From Mycobacterium avium subsp. avium (lineage in GTDB: Bacteria > Actinomycetota > Actinomycetes > Mycobacteriales > Mycobacteriaceae): a stretch of DNA of 64,000 nt. Below the pieces are notes generated by a model. That model was not told where the DNA came from, searched no databases, and was given only the letters and a program-made list of their open reading frames with translations. Position 1 is the first letter of the stretch. Every line of letters starts with the position of its first letter. Shown here piece by piece: positions 14,659 through 24,875 of this stretch. Made by a program: the position numbers and the translations under genes. The DNA is taken from positions 1-64,000 of the forward strand of contig NZ_CP046507.1 in NCBI RefSeq assembly GCF_009741445.1, in the 5' to 3' direction.

Positions 14659-14693
14659 GCGCTGCTTAGCCCCTCCCACCACGGCCGATGCAG

Positions 14694-14742
14694 TTATCCA
14701 CAATCTCTATCAACAGTGGGGATAAATCACACGCGTGTGATT
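14694..14742. promoter_or_regulatory. 18-bp perfect palindrome beside paired DnaA-box-like sites
   Basis: The gap upstream of the Rv0010c homologue contains TTATCCACA at 14694-14702, which matches the E. coli DnaA box exactly. TGGGGATAA at 14717-14725 is the inverted near-match TTATCCCCA. The perfect palindrome AATCACACGCGTGTGATT is at 14725-14742. An 18-bp uninterrupted palindrome suggests a dimeric repressor site; the flanking boxes suggest DnaA binding. Neither role is demonstrated. Confidence 0.5.
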
Positions 14743-14813
14743 GGGTGGTCGGGAAGTTGCTGGCGCGGGTGCGAATCATCCCGAAAATGAATTCATTTCG
14801 TACGCGGGCCGGC

Positions 14814-15095
14814 TCAGTGCCAGCGCATCGTGAGCAACAAACCGGTGATCATGAAAGCGAACGCGATTGCGTAGTTCCACGGCCCCAATTGCGCCATCCA
14901 ATTGAGGGCGGTCGGCGCCTGGCTGCCGACCGCGGCCAGTTGGAAGACCATCAGCCACACCAATCCGATCAGCATCAGCCCGATGAACAGCGCGACGAAC
15001 CACACGCTGGACGGTCCCACCTTGACCTTCACCGGCGTGCGGCTGACCGCGCTGACGGTGAAGTCGTTCTTTTTGCGGACCTTGGACTTGGGCAT
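14814..15095 (-). CDS. crgA: Cell division protein CrgA
   Basis: CrgA is a small divisome membrane protein that interacts with FtsZ, FtsQ, FtsI and penicillin-binding proteins in mycobacteria. The 93-residue product has a basic N terminus ([12 protein letters not shown]) and two membrane helices at about residues 30-52 and 70-90. Length and sequence match M. tuberculosis CrgA. The start was chosen at MPKSK, downstream of a longer open frame. Confidence 0.95.
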   Translation of the reverse strand: MPKSKVRKKNDFTVSAVSRTPVKVKVGPSSVWFVALFIGLMLIGLVWLMVFQLAAVGSQAPTALNWMAQLGPWNYAIAFAFMITGLLLTMRWH

Positions 15096-15225
15096 GATTA
15101 CCTCGCGGATTACCTCAACAACACGGTGAGCAGGACGGAGTGCGACGATGGACATCGCAGCCGCACCCAGAGCTTGGCTACGAGACTAACGCACCGGCCG
15201 CGGTGGCCAGGAAAACGGAGAGTCG

Positions 15226-15969
15226 ATGGTCCAGACGCGCCAGTCGCCATGGCGCTTCGGCGTCCCGCTGGTGTGCCTGCTGGCCGGACTGCTGCTCGCC
15301 GCCACGCACGGCGTGTCCGGCGGCGCCGAGATACGCCGCAGCGACGCACCCCGGCTGGTGGACCTGGTGCGCGAGACGCAGGCGTCGGTGAACCGGCTCA
15401 GTGCCCAGCGCGAACAGCTCGCCGCCAAGATCGACGCCGCGCACGGCCGCTCGTCGGATGCCGCGCTGGCCGCGATGCTGCGCCGCTCCGCGCAGCTCGC
15501 CGGCGAGGCCGGGATGAGCCCGGTGCACGGGCCGGGCCTGGTGGTCACCCTGCAGGATGCGCAGCGCGACGCCAACGGCCGCTTCCCCCGCGACGCGTCG
15601 CCCGACGACCTGGTGGTGCACCAGCAGGACATCCAGGCCGTGCTCAACGCGCTGTGGAGCGCCGGCGCCGAGGCGATCCAGATGCAGGACCAGCGGATCA
15701 TCGCCACGTCGGTGCCCCGCTGCGTCGGCAACACGCTGCTGCTCAACGGGCGCACCTACAGCCCGCCCTACACGATCACCGCGATCGGCAACGCCGCCGC
15801 CATGCAGGCCGCCCTGGCCGCGGCTCCCCTGGTGACGCTGTACAAGCAGTACGCGGTCCGGTTCGGCCTGGGCTATCAGGAAGAGGTCCGCTCCGATGTG
15901 CAGGTGGTCGGCCACTTCGAGCCCGACCGGCTGCATTTCGCCCAGCCCAACGGCCCGATCGGCTACTGA
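15226..15969 (+). CDS. DUF881 membrane-anchored protein (Rv0012 homologue)
   Basis: The 247-residue product has a single N-terminal membrane anchor at about residues 10-28 (FGVPLVCLLAGLLLAATHG). A coiled-coil region with regularly spaced Leu, Gln and Glu follows, then the DUF881 domain with GPGLVVTLQDA, DDLVVHQQDIQAVLNALWSAGAEAI and NGRTYSPPYTI. DUF881 proteins often sit near division and cell-wall genes, as here next to crgA. Exact function is unknown. Confidence 0.88.
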   Translation: MVQTRQSPWRFGVPLVCLLAGLLLAATHGVSGGAEIRRSDAPRLVDLVRETQASVNRLSAQREQLAAKIDAAHGRSSDAALAAMLRRSAQLAGEAGMSPVHGPGLVVTLQDAQRDANGRFPRDASPDDLVVHQQDIQAVLNALWSAGAEAIQMQDQRIIATSVPRCVGNTLLLNGRTYSPPYTITAIGNAAAMQAALAAAPLVTLYKQYAVRFGLGYQEEVRSDVQVVGHFEPDRLHFAQPNGPIGY

Positions 15970-16017
15970 CGCCGACTGACCTGCGGCGCGAGCGTCCGCG
16001 GGCGGTAACCTGGCACG

Positions 16018-16704
16018 ATGCGGATCCTGGTTGTCGACAACTACGACAGCTTCGTGTTCAACCTGGTGCAGTACCTCGGGCAACTGGGTGTGGACGCCGA
16101 CGTCTGGCGCAACGACGACAGCCGGCTCGCCGACCACAACGCCGTGGCCCGCCGGTTCGACGGGGTGCTGCTCAGTCCCGGGCCGGGCACCCCCGAGCGC
16201 GCGGGCGCTTCCATCGCGATGGTGCGCGCCTGCGCCGCCGAGCACACCCCGCTGCTGGGGGTCTGCCTGGGCCACCAGGCCATCGGCGTGGCATTCGGCG
16301 CCACCGTGGACCGCGCTCCGGAACTGCTGCACGGCAAGACCAGCAGCGTGCACCACACGAATGCCGGTGTGCTGCAAGGGCTTCCGGACCCCTTCACGGC
16401 CACCCGGTACCACTCGCTGACCATCCTGCCCGAGTCGCTGCCGCCGGTGCTCGAGGTCACCGCTCACACCGACAGCGGTGTGATCATGGGCGTGCGCCAC
16501 ACGCAGTTACCGATCCACGGCGTCCAGTTCCACCCGGAGTCGATCCTGACCGAGGGTGGTCATCGCATGCTGGCGAACTGGCTCACCGAATGCGGCTGGG
16601 TGCGCGACGACACCCTGGTGCGCCGGCTGGAAAACGACGTCCACGCCGCGGTGCGACCGTATCTCCCGGCCGATCCGGCCGCTACTGACCGAACTTCAGC
16701 GTGA
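16018..16704 (+). CDS. trpG: Class I glutamine amidotransferase, TrpG/PabA type
   Basis: This subunit releases ammonia from glutamine for aminodeoxychorismate or anthranilate synthase, in folate or tryptophan synthesis. The 228-residue product has the catalytic triad Cys83 in GVCLGHQ and His172 and Glu174 in FHPES, plus LLSPGPGTP. As in M. tuberculosis, no synthase large subunit or other trp gene is adjacent, so it may serve both pathways. Its last 23 bp overlap the 3' end of convergent pknB. Confidence 0.93.
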   Translation: MRILVVDNYDSFVFNLVQYLGQLGVDADVWRNDDSRLADHNAVARRFDGVLLSPGPGTPERAGASIAMVRACAAEHTPLLGVCLGHQAIGVAFGATVDRAPELLHGKTSSVHHTNAGVLQGLPDPFTATRYHSLTILPESLPPVLEVTAHTDSGVIMGVRHTQLPIHGVQFHPESILTEGGHRMLANWLTECGWVRDDTLVRRLENDVHAAVRPYLPADPAATDRTSA

Positions 16705-18562
16705 TGATCCCGTCCCGGTTGACCCCGGCCCCGGCCGGCGGGTTCTGATACACCACCCGGTGGGACTGGGCGCCGCCGGCGTCGACGTCGGGACCCTTGT
16801 CCAGGATCCCCGTCCAGCCCAGCGCCCGTAGCCGCGGTTCGGCGTCGGTCCAAAACATCCCGGACAGGTCGGGCATGATGAACTGATTGCCCTTGGACAC
16901 CTGCAGTTCGATCACCGAATCCACCGGAACCGTTTGTCCCTTGGGTGGATTGGTGCCGATCACCTCGCCGACCGGGCGGGGGCTGTCCACCTGCACCTGG
17001 GTGATCTTGGTGAAGCCGTAGACGGTCAGGTTCTTCTGCGCGATGTCGACGGTTTGCCCGGCGATGTCGGGCACCTGCTTGGTCTCCGGCCCCGAGCCGA
17101 CGATGAGGGTGATGACGTTGGTGATCGCCGACGTCTGGTTGGCCGGCGGGTTGGTCCCGATCACCTTGCCCAACAACTCGGGTGTGGACGGCGAGTTCGC
17201 CTGCTTGAACTTGCTGAACCCGGCGGCCTTGAGCTTGGTGACCGCGTCGGAGTAGCTCAGCGACGAGACGTCGGGCACCTCGCGCTGCTCCGGCCCGGTG
17301 GAGACGTTGATGGTGATCTCGTCGCCCGCGCTGACCGACGCGTTGGCGCCGGGGTCGGTGCCGATGACGTGGTCGGGCGGGATGGCCGAGTCCGGCTTCT
17401 GCAGCGTGCGGGTCTTGAAGCCGCGGTTCTGCAGCGCCGCAATGGCATCGGCGGACACCTGCCCGCGCACGTCGGGCACCTGGACGTCGCGGGCGCCGCC
17501 GCCGAAGGTGTTGAACGCGATGACGACGATGATGGTCAGGACCGCCAGCGCGGCCACCGCCACGATCCAACGGCCCACCGAACCCACCGTGCGGTCCTCG
17601 CCGCTGTCCGCGAGCACCTGGCGAGGCAGCGGATCGGTGCGCGACGGACCCGCGGCCCCGGCACCGGACGACAACAGCGAGCTGCGCTCGGCGTCGGTGA
17701 GAACCTTTGGCGCTTCCGGCTTTTCGCCGTTGTGCACCCGGACCAGATCGGCGCGCATTTCGGCCGCGGTCTGATAGCGGTTGTCCGGGTTTTTGGCCAG
17801 CGCCTTGAGCACGACGGCGTCGAGGTCGGCGGAGATGCCTTCGTGCCGCTGCGACGGCGGCACCGGGTCTTCGCGGACATGCTGGTAGGCCACCGCCACC
17901 GGCGAGTCGCCGGTGAAAGGCGGCTCGCCGGTGAGGATTTCGTACAGCACACAGCCCAGCGAGTAGACGTCCGAGCGCGCGTCGACGGCGTCACCGCGGG
18001 CCTGCTCGGGCGAGAGGTACTGCGCGGTTCCGATCACCGCCGCGGTCTGGGTGACGCTGTTGCCGCTGTCGGCGATTGCGCGGGCGATGCCGAAGTCCAT
18101 CACCTTGACGGCATTGGTGGTGCTGATCATGATGTTCGCCGGCTTGACGTCGCGGTGGATGATGCCGTTCTGGTGGCTGAAGTTCAGCGCCTGGCAGGCG
18201 TCGGCGATGATCTCGATGGCCCGCCGCGGCGGCAGCGGCCCGTCGGTGTGCACGATGTCGCGCAGCGTCACGCCGTCGACGTACTCCATGACGATGTAGG
18301 GCAGCGGCCCTGAGGGCGTCTCCGCCTCGCCGGTGTCGTAGACGGCGACGATGGACGGGTGGTTGAGCGCGGCGGCGTTTTGCGCCTCGCGCCGGAAGCG
18401 CAGGTAGAAACTGGGATCGCGGGCCAGGTCCGCGCGCAGCACCTTGACCGCGACGTCGCGGTGCAGCCGGACGTCACGGGCCAGGTGAACCTCGGACATG
18501 CCGCCGAAGCCGAGGATCTCGCCGAGTTCGTAGCGGTCGGACAGGTGTTGCGGGGTGGTCAT
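16682..18562 (-). CDS. pknB: Ser/Thr protein kinase PknB
   Basis: PknB is the transmembrane kinase that senses peptidoglycan fragments and lipid II and controls growth and cell-wall synthesis. The 626-residue product has the same length as M. tuberculosis PknB. The kinase domain occupies residues 1-280, with Lys40, HRDVKPAN and the activation-loop threonines in [21 protein letters not shown] membrane helix lies near 335-353, followed by four extracellular PASTA repeats (about 356-626). It overlaps pknA by 4 bp and ends the minus-strand operon. Confidence 0.98.
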   Translation of the reverse strand: MTTPQHLSDRYELGEILGFGGMSEVHLARDVRLHRDVAVKVLRADLARDPSFYLRFRREAQNAAALNHPSIVAVYDTGEAETPSGPLPYIVMEYVDGVTLRDIVHTDGPLPPRRAIEIIADACQALNFSHQNGIIHRDVKPANIMISTTNAVKVMDFGIARAIADSGNSVTQTAAVIGTAQYLSPEQARGDAVDARSDVYSLGCVLYEILTGEPPFTGDSPVAVAYQHVREDPVPPSQRHEGISADLDAVVLKALAKNPDNRYQTAAEMRADLVRVHNGEKPEAPKVLTDAERSSLLSSGAGAAGPSRTDPLPRQVLADSGEDRTVGSVGRWIVAVAALAVLTIIVVIAFNTFGGGARDVQVPDVRGQVSADAIAALQNRGFKTRTLQKPDSAIPPDHVIGTDPGANASVSAGDEITINVSTGPEQREVPDVSSLSYSDAVTKLKAAGFSKFKQANSPSTPELLGKVIGTNPPANQTSAITNVITLIVGSGPETKQVPDIAGQTVDIAQKNLTVYGFTKITQVQVDSPRPVGEVIGTNPPKGQTVPVDSVIELQVSKGNQFIMPDLSGMFWTDAEPRLRALGWTGILDKGPDVDAGGAQSHRVVYQNPPAGAGVNRDGIITLKFGQ

Positions 18563-19842
18563 TGCGATGTCCAGTGTCGGGCGGGTCCGTCGCGGAATCC
18601 AGACGCCCCAATTGTGCCGTCATCCGGCCAGTCCAGCCGCAGGCCCGGGTGGGCCCCGGAGCCGCTCGGCGTCTTGGTCGGCGGCGGCGCCGAGGCGGGT
18701 GGGGTTCCGGTGTCGGTGACCGTAGGGGGCTGTTGCTGCTGGTCGGCGCGGGAGTTGATGACGATGAGCACCGCGATGATGATCGCCAGCGCGCCCAGCA
18801 CCCCGGCGGCCCACAGCAGCGCGCGCTGGCCGGACGAGAAGGTGCGCCGGGCCGGGGGCGGGCGGTGGCCGCCGGTGGCCGGCCGGGTCCGCCGCGGCGC
18901 GGCGGTGCGCCCGGAGGACACGGCTGCTGCCCGGGTGGTGGGGCTGGACGGAATGGCCGCCGGTGACGCCCGCCCGGGCGGCGGGGACTGGCTCGGCCGC
19001 GGCGGCCGGCGACCGGCGCGCACCGCGGCGACGGCGTCGGCGAACGGCCCCCCGCTGCGGTAGCGCATCGCCGGGTTCTTCACCAGGGTGATCTCGATGA
19101 GCTCGCGCACGTTGGGCGGCAGCTCCGCGGGCAGCGGCGGCGGAGGCTCCTTGATGTGTTTCATCGCCACCGTCAGCGCGCCATCCCCGCTGAACGGCCG
19201 CTTGCCCGAAACCACCTCGTAGCCAACAACTCCCAGCGAGTACACGTCGCTGGCGGGGGTGGCGTCGTGACCCAGCGCCTGCTCGGGTGCGATGTATTGG
19301 GCGGTGCCCATCACCATTCCGGTCTGGGTCACCGGCGCGGCGTCGACGGCCTTGGCGATACCGAAGTCGGTGATCTTCACCTGCCCCGTCGGGGTGATCA
19401 GGATGTTGCCCGGTTTGACGTCGCGGTGCACCAGGCCGGCGGCGTGCGCGACCTGCAGGGCGCGGCCGGTCTGCTCGAGCATGTCCAGCGCGTGCCGCAG
19501 CGACAGCCGGCCGGTCCGTTTGAGCACCGAGTTCAGCGGCTCACCGTTGACCAGTTCCATCACCAGATAGGCGGTGCGGCCCTCGCCGTCCAGCTGGCTC
19601 TCGCCGTAGTCGTGCACGGCCGCGATGCCCGGGTGGTTGAGCATCGCCGTGGTGCGCGCCTCGGCGCGGAACCGCTCGATGAACTCGGGGTCCTGGGAGA
19701 ACTCCTGTTTGAGCACCTTGACCGCGACGCGCCGGCCCAGCCGGTTGTCGACCGCCTCCCAGACCTGACCCATGCCGCCGGTGGCGATCAGGCGCTGCAG
19801 GCGGTACCTGCCAGACAGCGTCACACCAACTCGCGGGCTCAT
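18559..19842 (-). CDS. pknA: Ser/Thr protein kinase PknA
   Basis: PknA is the partner kinase of PknB, controlling cell shape and division. The 427-residue product starts [16 protein letters not shown] at the ATG that overlaps the pbpA stop (ATGA). It has ATP-binding Lys42, [17 protein letters not shown] and an activation loop with [19 protein letters not shown] Pro/Arg-rich linker follows the kinase domain. A single membrane helix near 345-367 leads to a short proline-rich outer tail without PASTA domains. Confidence 0.98.
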   Translation of the reverse strand: MSPRVGVTLSGRYRLQRLIATGGMGQVWEAVDNRLGRRVAVKVLKQEFSQDPEFIERFRAEARTTAMLNHPGIAAVHDYGESQLDGEGRTAYLVMELVNGEPLNSVLKRTGRLSLRHALDMLEQTGRALQVAHAAGLVHRDVKPGNILITPTGQVKITDFGIAKAVDAAPVTQTGMVMGTAQYIAPEQALGHDATPASDVYSLGVVGYEVVSGKRPFSGDGALTVAMKHIKEPPPPLPAELPPNVRELIEITLVKNPAMRYRSGGPFADAVAAVRAGRRPPRPSQSPPPGRASPAAIPSSPTTRAAAVSSGRTAAPRRTRPATGGHRPPPARRTFSSGQRALLWAAGVLGALAIIIAVLIVINSRADQQQQPPTVTDTGTPPASAPPPTKTPSGSGAHPGLRLDWPDDGTIGASGFRDGPARHWTSQ

Positions 19843-21317
19843 GGTCCTCCCTGTAGCGCGGCCTCGATCACAGCCCGTCCGATCGGCGCGGCGAGTGCAC
19901 CCCCCGTCGCGGACAGGCGGTCGGCGCCATTCTCCACCAACACCGCCACGGCGACCTTGGGGGTCTGTGCGGGCGCGAAAGCGATGTACCACGCATGCGG
20001 CGGTGTGTGCCGCGGATCGCTGCCATGCTCTGCGGTACCCGTCTTGGATGCGATCTGCACGCCGGGAATGGCCCCTTTCTGCTGTGCGACCTTCTCGGCG
20101 CCGACCATCAGCTCTGTTAGCTTAGCGGCGACCTGCGGCGACACCGCGCGCCGCTGCTCATAAGGGGTGGTGGTGCTGATCGTGGTCAGGTCGGGGCCCT
20201 TGAGGCTGTCGACCAGATAGGGCTGCATGGTCACCCCGCCGTTGGCGATGGTCGCTGCGATCTCGGCGTTCTGCAACGGGGTCAGCGCGACATCCTTCTG
20301 ACCGATGCTCGACATGCCCAGCGCCGCGGCGTCCGGGATGATGCCGATGGTCGATTCGGCCACCTGCAGCGGGATGACGCTGGGCGTGCTGTCCAGGCCG
20401 AACGAGCGCGCCATGCTGCGCAACGCGTCCGCGCCGGTGAGGATGCCGAGCTGGACGAACGCGGTGTTGCAGGACAGGGCGAAGGCCTGCTGCAACGACA
20501 CGGTCGGGTCGTTGCCGCACGCCTGCCCACCGTAGTTCTCCAGCGTCGCGGTGCTGTTGGGCAGCGGCATCGACGGCGCGGCGGTCAGCTGCTCGGTGTC
20601 GCTGGCGCCGGCCTGCAGCGCGGCCGCCGTGGTGATCACCTTGAACGTCGAGCCGGGCGGGTAGGTCTCGGAGATGGCCCGGTTGGTCATCGGGTTGTCG
20701 GGATCGTCGCGCAGCCGCTGCCAGGCCTGCGCCTGCACCTCGGGATCGTGCGAGGACAGCAGGTTGGGGTCGTAGGACGGCGACGACACCATGGCCAGGA
20801 TCTTGCCGGTGGACGGCTCGAGGGCGACCACCGCGCCCTTGCACGGCGGGCCGCCGCAGCCCTGCTGCATGCCGTCCCACGCCGCCTGCTGGACCCGCGG
20901 CCTGATGGTGGTGTCGACGTTGGCGCCGCGCGGGTCGCGGCCGGTGAAGAAGTCGGCCAGCCGGCGCCCGAACAGCCGCTCGTCGGAGCCGTTCAGCAGC
21001 GGGTCCTCGGCGCGTTCCAACCCGGTGCTCGAGTAGCGCAGCGAGTAGAACCCGGTCACCGGCGCGTACTGGGCGGGGTTGGGGTAGACCCGCAGGAAGC
21101 GGAACCGGTTGTCGGTGGCGACCGAGTAGGCCAGCAGCTGGCCGCCGGCCACGATCTGGCCGCGCTGGCGGGAGTACTCGTCGAGCAGCACCCGCTGGTT
21201 GCGCGGGTCGGCGCGCAGCGAGTCGGCCGCGAAGACCTGCGTCATCGTGGCGTTGAGCAGCAGCAGCACGATCAACGCCATCACGGTCACCGAGATCCGG
21301 CGCAGGGAGGCGTTCAT
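19839..21317 (-). CDS. pbpA: Penicillin-binding protein A (class B transpeptidase)
   Basis: PbpA cross-links peptidoglycan at the septum. The 492-residue product has an N-terminal membrane anchor (residues 7-28), a dimerisation domain, and a transpeptidase domain with Ser223 in PPGSTFKV, the SxN motif in ALSCNTAF and the KTG motif in ASKTGTAEH. Length matches M. tuberculosis PbpA. The start overlaps the rodA stop by 4 bp, pairing it with its SEDS partner. Confidence 0.97.
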   Translation of the reverse strand: MNASLRRISVTVMALIVLLLLNATMTQVFAADSLRADPRNQRVLLDEYSRQRGQIVAGGQLLAYSVATDNRFRFLRVYPNPAQYAPVTGFYSLRYSSTGLERAEDPLLNGSDERLFGRRLADFFTGRDPRGANVDTTIRPRVQQAAWDGMQQGCGGPPCKGAVVALEPSTGKILAMVSSPSYDPNLLSSHDPEVQAQAWQRLRDDPDNPMTNRAISETYPPGSTFKVITTAAALQAGASDTEQLTAAPSMPLPNSTATLENYGGQACGNDPTVSLQQAFALSCNTAFVQLGILTGADALRSMARSFGLDSTPSVIPLQVAESTIGIIPDAAALGMSSIGQKDVALTPLQNAEIAATIANGGVTMQPYLVDSLKGPDLTTISTTTPYEQRRAVSPQVAAKLTELMVGAEKVAQQKGAIPGVQIASKTGTAEHGSDPRHTPPHAWYIAFAPAQTPKVAVAVLVENGADRLSATGGALAAPIGRAVIEAALQGGP

Positions 21318-22723
21318 ACTTTCTCGATCACCTCGGTGCTGGCCGCCGCGATCGACGGCTCGGTGCGGGCGCGGGTGCGCAACGGACGGCGGGCGCTGTG
21401 CGAGATCCGCGCCAGGATGGCCAGCAGCACGTAGTTCGCCAGCAACGACGAACCCCCGTACGACATCCACGGGGTGGTCAGCCCGGTCAGCGGGATGAGC
21501 TGCGTGACCCCGCCGACGACGATGAACAGCTGGATGGCCAGCGTGGACGCCAGGCCGGCGGCCAGCAGCTTGCCGAAGCTGTCCCGGGTGGCGATCGCGG
21601 TGCGCAGACCACGCACGATGACGATGGTGTAGAGCATCAAGATGGCCGCCAGCCCCACCAGCCCCAGCTCTTCACCGAAGGCGGCGATGATGAAGTCGGT
21701 CGACGCGGCGGGCACGGTGTCGGGCTGACCGTTGCCCAGCCCGGTGCCGAAGATCCCGCCGGTGGCAAAGCTGAACAGCGACTGCACGATCTGGTAGCCG
21801 CTGCCGTCGGGGTCGGAGAACGGGTCCCACCACATCTGCACCCGCACCCGGACGTGCGCGAAAATGTAATACGCGACAACGCTTCCCGCGACGAAGAGCA
21901 CCAGGCCGATGGCCACCCAGCTGAACCGCTGAGTCGCCAGATACACCACCACCAGAAACGAGGTGTAGAGCAAAAGCGAAGTGCCAAGGTCTTTTTCGAA
22001 GGCCATCACGCCGACCGAGATCACCCAGGCCGCCAGCAGCGGGGCGAGGTCGCGCGGACGCGGCAGGGTCAAACCCATGAAATGCTTGCCGACGCTGGTA
22101 AAAAGGCCCCGCTTGGCGATCAGCACCGCGGAGAAGAAGATCAGCAGCAAGATCTTGGAGAACTCGGCGGGCTGAATCGAGAACCCCGGGAAGCGAATCC
22201 AGATCTTGGCGCCGTTCTGTTCGGACAGCGAGGCCGGCAACAGAGCGGGAATCACCAGGAATACCAGGCCGACCAGTCCACAGATGTAGCCGTAGCGGGC
22301 GAGCTGTCGATGGTCTTTGAGGAAGGTGACCACCAGTGCGAAGGTCACCACACCGATCAGGGTCCACAGCATCTGCTGAGTGGCGCTCGGGTGGTGACGG
22401 CCGCTGAGCTGATTGGTCACCAGATCCAGCCGGTGAATCATGACCAGCCCAAGTCCGTTGAGCAATGCCACAATTGGCAACAGCAGGGGGTCGGTGTAGG
22501 GCGCAAATCGCCGGATGGCCATGTGCGCGGATCCGAAGACGACCAGGAACACCAGTCCGTAGCTGACCGCGTTCCAGCGCAGATCGTGTTGTTGGTTGGC
22601 TTCAACGATCAGCAGCGCGGCCACGGTGATGGTGGCGGCGAAGCCCAGCAGCAACAACTCGGCGTTGCGCCGGGTGGGCAGCGGGGGCGTGACCGCGACC
22701 GGCGGCTGAAGTTGTGTGGTCAT
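21314..22723 (-). CDS. rodA: SEDS glycosyltransferase RodA
   Basis: RodA polymerises lipid II into glycan strands together with a class B penicillin-binding protein, here the adjacent pbpA. The 469-residue product is an integral membrane protein with about 10-12 hydrophobic segments. SEDS motifs include LLPIVALLNGLGLVMIHRLD, WIRFPGFSIQPAEFSKI split across loops, and LTGLTTPWMSYGGSSLLANY near the C terminus. It overlaps both neighbours by 4 bp. Length equals M. tuberculosis RodA. Confidence 0.97.
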   Translation of the reverse strand: MTTQLQPPVAVTPPLPTRRNAELLLLGFAATITVAALLIVEANQQHDLRWNAVSYGLVFLVVFGSAHMAIRRFAPYTDPLLLPIVALLNGLGLVMIHRLDLVTNQLSGRHHPSATQQMLWTLIGVVTFALVVTFLKDHRQLARYGYICGLVGLVFLVIPALLPASLSEQNGAKIWIRFPGFSIQPAEFSKILLLIFFSAVLIAKRGLFTSVGKHFMGLTLPRPRDLAPLLAAWVISVGVMAFEKDLGTSLLLYTSFLVVVYLATQRFSWVAIGLVLFVAGSVVAYYIFAHVRVRVQMWWDPFSDPDGSGYQIVQSLFSFATGGIFGTGLGNGQPDTVPAASTDFIIAAFGEELGLVGLAAILMLYTIVIVRGLRTAIATRDSFGKLLAAGLASTLAIQLFIVVGGVTQLIPLTGLTTPWMSYGGSSLLANYVLLAILARISHSARRPLRTRARTEPSIAAASTEVIEKV

Positions 22724-24219
22724 GCCACCGTCCGGCAGTCGATGCCCGGTTGAAGAGGGGGCCCGGGAAGCGCGGTCAACGTCTGCGACGTGGTGGTCGG
22801 GCCTGCCGGCGAAGAGCTCGCCGGGCCGGGGGTGGCGTTGGTGCTGGGAGTGGGGCTGGCGCTGGTGGTCGGTGGTGCGGGCGACGCGGGGCCGCCGGTT
22901 TCGGGTACAGGGCTGCGGGTGGCCTGCGCCCCGGGCGGTGAGGTGGCGCGCGGCGGCGGACAGAGCGGCAGCAGGTATTCGGCCAGCAGTTGACGCAGCT
23001 GCGATTCGGCCTGGTCAAGGCTGCCGCCGGGCAGCCCGGTTTGCACCTGGACCTGCCCGGGGCGGCGCAGGTCTTGCAGCGTCATCAGCTGGCAGTTGGA
23101 GCCGCCGGACTGCCCGTAGCTGATCAGCGACAGTTCGTTACGCGCGTTGAGGCAGCCCACCAGATAGGGCTGCTGCAGGGGCACCCCCAGCAGGCTGCCC
23201 TGAATCCCGCGGACGATGGAGATCCGGCCGTTGTATTCGGCGACGTAGTAGTTGCGCTGGATGACCCACCACCCCACGGTGAGGCCGGCCAACACCAGCA
23301 TCACCGCCAGGGCGATGACGACGAACAGCCGTCGCCGCGACCACCGCGGCCGGCTGGGTGTTTCCGGTTGCGGCGCAACGCGTTTCGCGGACTCGTCGCG
23401 CGGCCGGATCGCCGAGGCGCGTCCCGCGGAGGTGTTGGGCAGGGTCAGCTGGTCCTCGTCGCCGGACACCGCGCCGGCCAGGATCGGCTGGGTTTGGCCG
23501 TAGTCGTAGTCGACCACGTCGGCGACCACGACGGTGACGTTGTCCGGGCCGCCGCCGCGCAACGCCAACTCGATGAGGCGGTAGGCGGCCTCGGCCACGT
23601 CCGGGATCTGCAGGGCCTCGAGGATGGTGTCGTCGCTGACCGGGTCGGACAACCCGTCCGAACACAGCAGGTAGCGGTCGCCGGCGCGGGCTTCGCGCAT
23701 GGTCAGCGTCGGCTCGACCTCGTGACCGGTGAGCGCGCGCATGATCAACGAGCGCTGCGGGTGGCTGTGCGCCTCCTCCCGGGTGATGCGGCCCTCGTCG
23801 ACCAGGGTCTGGACGAACGTGTCGTCCTTGGTGATCTGGGTGAGCTCGCCGTCGCGCAGCAGGTAGCCGCGGGAGTCGCCGATGTGCACCAGCCCGATGC
23901 GGTCGCCGGCGAACAGGATCGCGGTGAGGGTGGTGCCCATCCCCTCCAGCTCGGGCTCCGCTTCCACCTGCGCGGCGATGGCGGCGTTGCCGGCGCGCAC
24001 CGCCTCGTCGAGCTTGGCCAGCAGGTCGCCGCCGGGCTCGTCGTCGTCGAGGTGCGCCAGGGCGGCGATCACCAGCTGGGATGCCACCTCGCCGGCGGCG
24101 TGGCCGCCCATGCCGTCGGCCAGCGCGAGCAGCCGGGCGCCGGCATAGACGGAGTCTTCGTTGTTGGAGCGCACCAGGCCGCGATCACTGCGCGCGGCAT
24201 ACCGCAGGACCAGGGTCAC
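22720..24219 (-). CDS. pstP: PP2C-type Ser/Thr phosphatase PstP
   Basis: PstP dephosphorylates PknA, PknB and their substrates. The 499-residue product has a cytosolic PP2C domain (about 1-237) with metal-site motifs SNNEDS, LALADGMGGHAAGE, HIGDSRGYL, LCSDGLSD and GGGPDNVTVV. A juxtamembrane linker, a membrane helix near 300-322 and a Pro/Ser/Thr-rich outer domain follow. The start is GTG at 24219 after AAGGAG. M. tuberculosis PstP is slightly longer and begins three codons earlier. Confidence 0.96.
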   Translation of the reverse strand: MTLVLRYAARSDRGLVRSNNEDSVYAGARLLALADGMGGHAAGEVASQLVIAALAHLDDDEPGGDLLAKLDEAVRAGNAAIAAQVEAEPELEGMGTTLTAILFAGDRIGLVHIGDSRGYLLRDGELTQITKDDTFVQTLVDEGRITREEAHSHPQRSLIMRALTGHEVEPTLTMREARAGDRYLLCSDGLSDPVSDDTILEALQIPDVAEAAYRLIELALRGGGPDNVTVVVADVVDYDYGQTQPILAGAVSGDEDQLTLPNTSAGRASAIRPRDESAKRVAPQPETPSRPRWSRRRLFVVIALAVMLVLAGLTVGWWVIQRNYYVAEYNGRISIVRGIQGSLLGVPLQQPYLVGCLNARNELSLISYGQSGGSNCQLMTLQDLRRPGQVQVQTGLPGGSLDQAESQLRQLLAEYLLPLCPPPRATSPPGAQATRSPVPETGGPASPAPPTTSASPTPSTNATPGPASSSPAGPTTTSQTLTALPGPPLQPGIDCRTVA

Positions 24220-24283
24220 GGGCGTTGCTCCTTGATCCCGGCGGGCGAACCCGCCGAGCCGGTGTCATCGCCGTAGGCGCGGG

Positions 24284-24751
24284 TCATGGGCGCAACTCGA
24301 TCGCCGTTTTGCCGATTCGAATCGGCGTTCCGATCGGAACTCGTACCGCAGTGGTCACCTTTGCCCTGTCGAGGTAAGTGCCGTTGGTCGATCCTAGATC
24401 CTCGACGTACCACTCCGAGCCGCGCTGAGTCAGCCGGGCGTGCCGCGCCGAGGCGTAGTCGTCGGTGAGCACCAGGGTCGAGTCGTCAGCACGCCCGATC
24501 AACACCGGCTGCCCGCTGAGGGTGATGCGCCCGCCGGCCAGCGCGCCCTCGGTCACCACCAGATAGCGGGCGGCGTGGCGGCGCTGACGGGACGGCAGCA
24601 GGGTGCTGCGCAGCGCCAGGCCGCGACGCACCATGACGGCACCGGTGGGCGCATAGATGTCGGTCCGCAGGATTCGCAGCACGGACCAGATGAATACCCA
24701 TAGCAACATTAAAAATCCGGCGCGCGTCAGCTGCAGTACCAGTCCCTGCAT
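24284..24751 (-). CDS. fhaB: FHA-domain protein FhaB (FipA)
   Basis: FhaB carries a phosphothreonine-binding FHA domain and is a PknA/PknB substrate linked to FtsZ and division. The 155-residue product (same length as Rv0019c) starts MQGLVLQLTRAGFLML, with one N-terminal membrane helix at about residues 9-28. The FHA domain (about 80-150) shows VLIGRADDSTLVL, ASARHARL and DLGSTNGTYLD. It lies between fhaA and pstP on the same strand. Confidence 0.95.
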   Translation of the reverse strand: MQGLVLQLTRAGFLMLLWVFIWSVLRILRTDIYAPTGAVMVRRGLALRSTLLPSRQRRHAARYLVVTEGALAGGRITLSGQPVLIGRADDSTLVLTDDYASARHARLTQRGSEWYVEDLGSTNGTYLDRAKVTTAVRVPIGTPIRIGKTAIELRP

Positions 24752-24875
24752 CTGGCGTCCTTTCCGTCCTAGCGTCGTGTCTCCGGCGCCCGTGACTCCG
24801 AGCACATCGGCTACGTCACGATACTTGGACGGTGGTCGACACGGGGCGAAGCACGGCAGCGGTGAGCCCAGTGGC

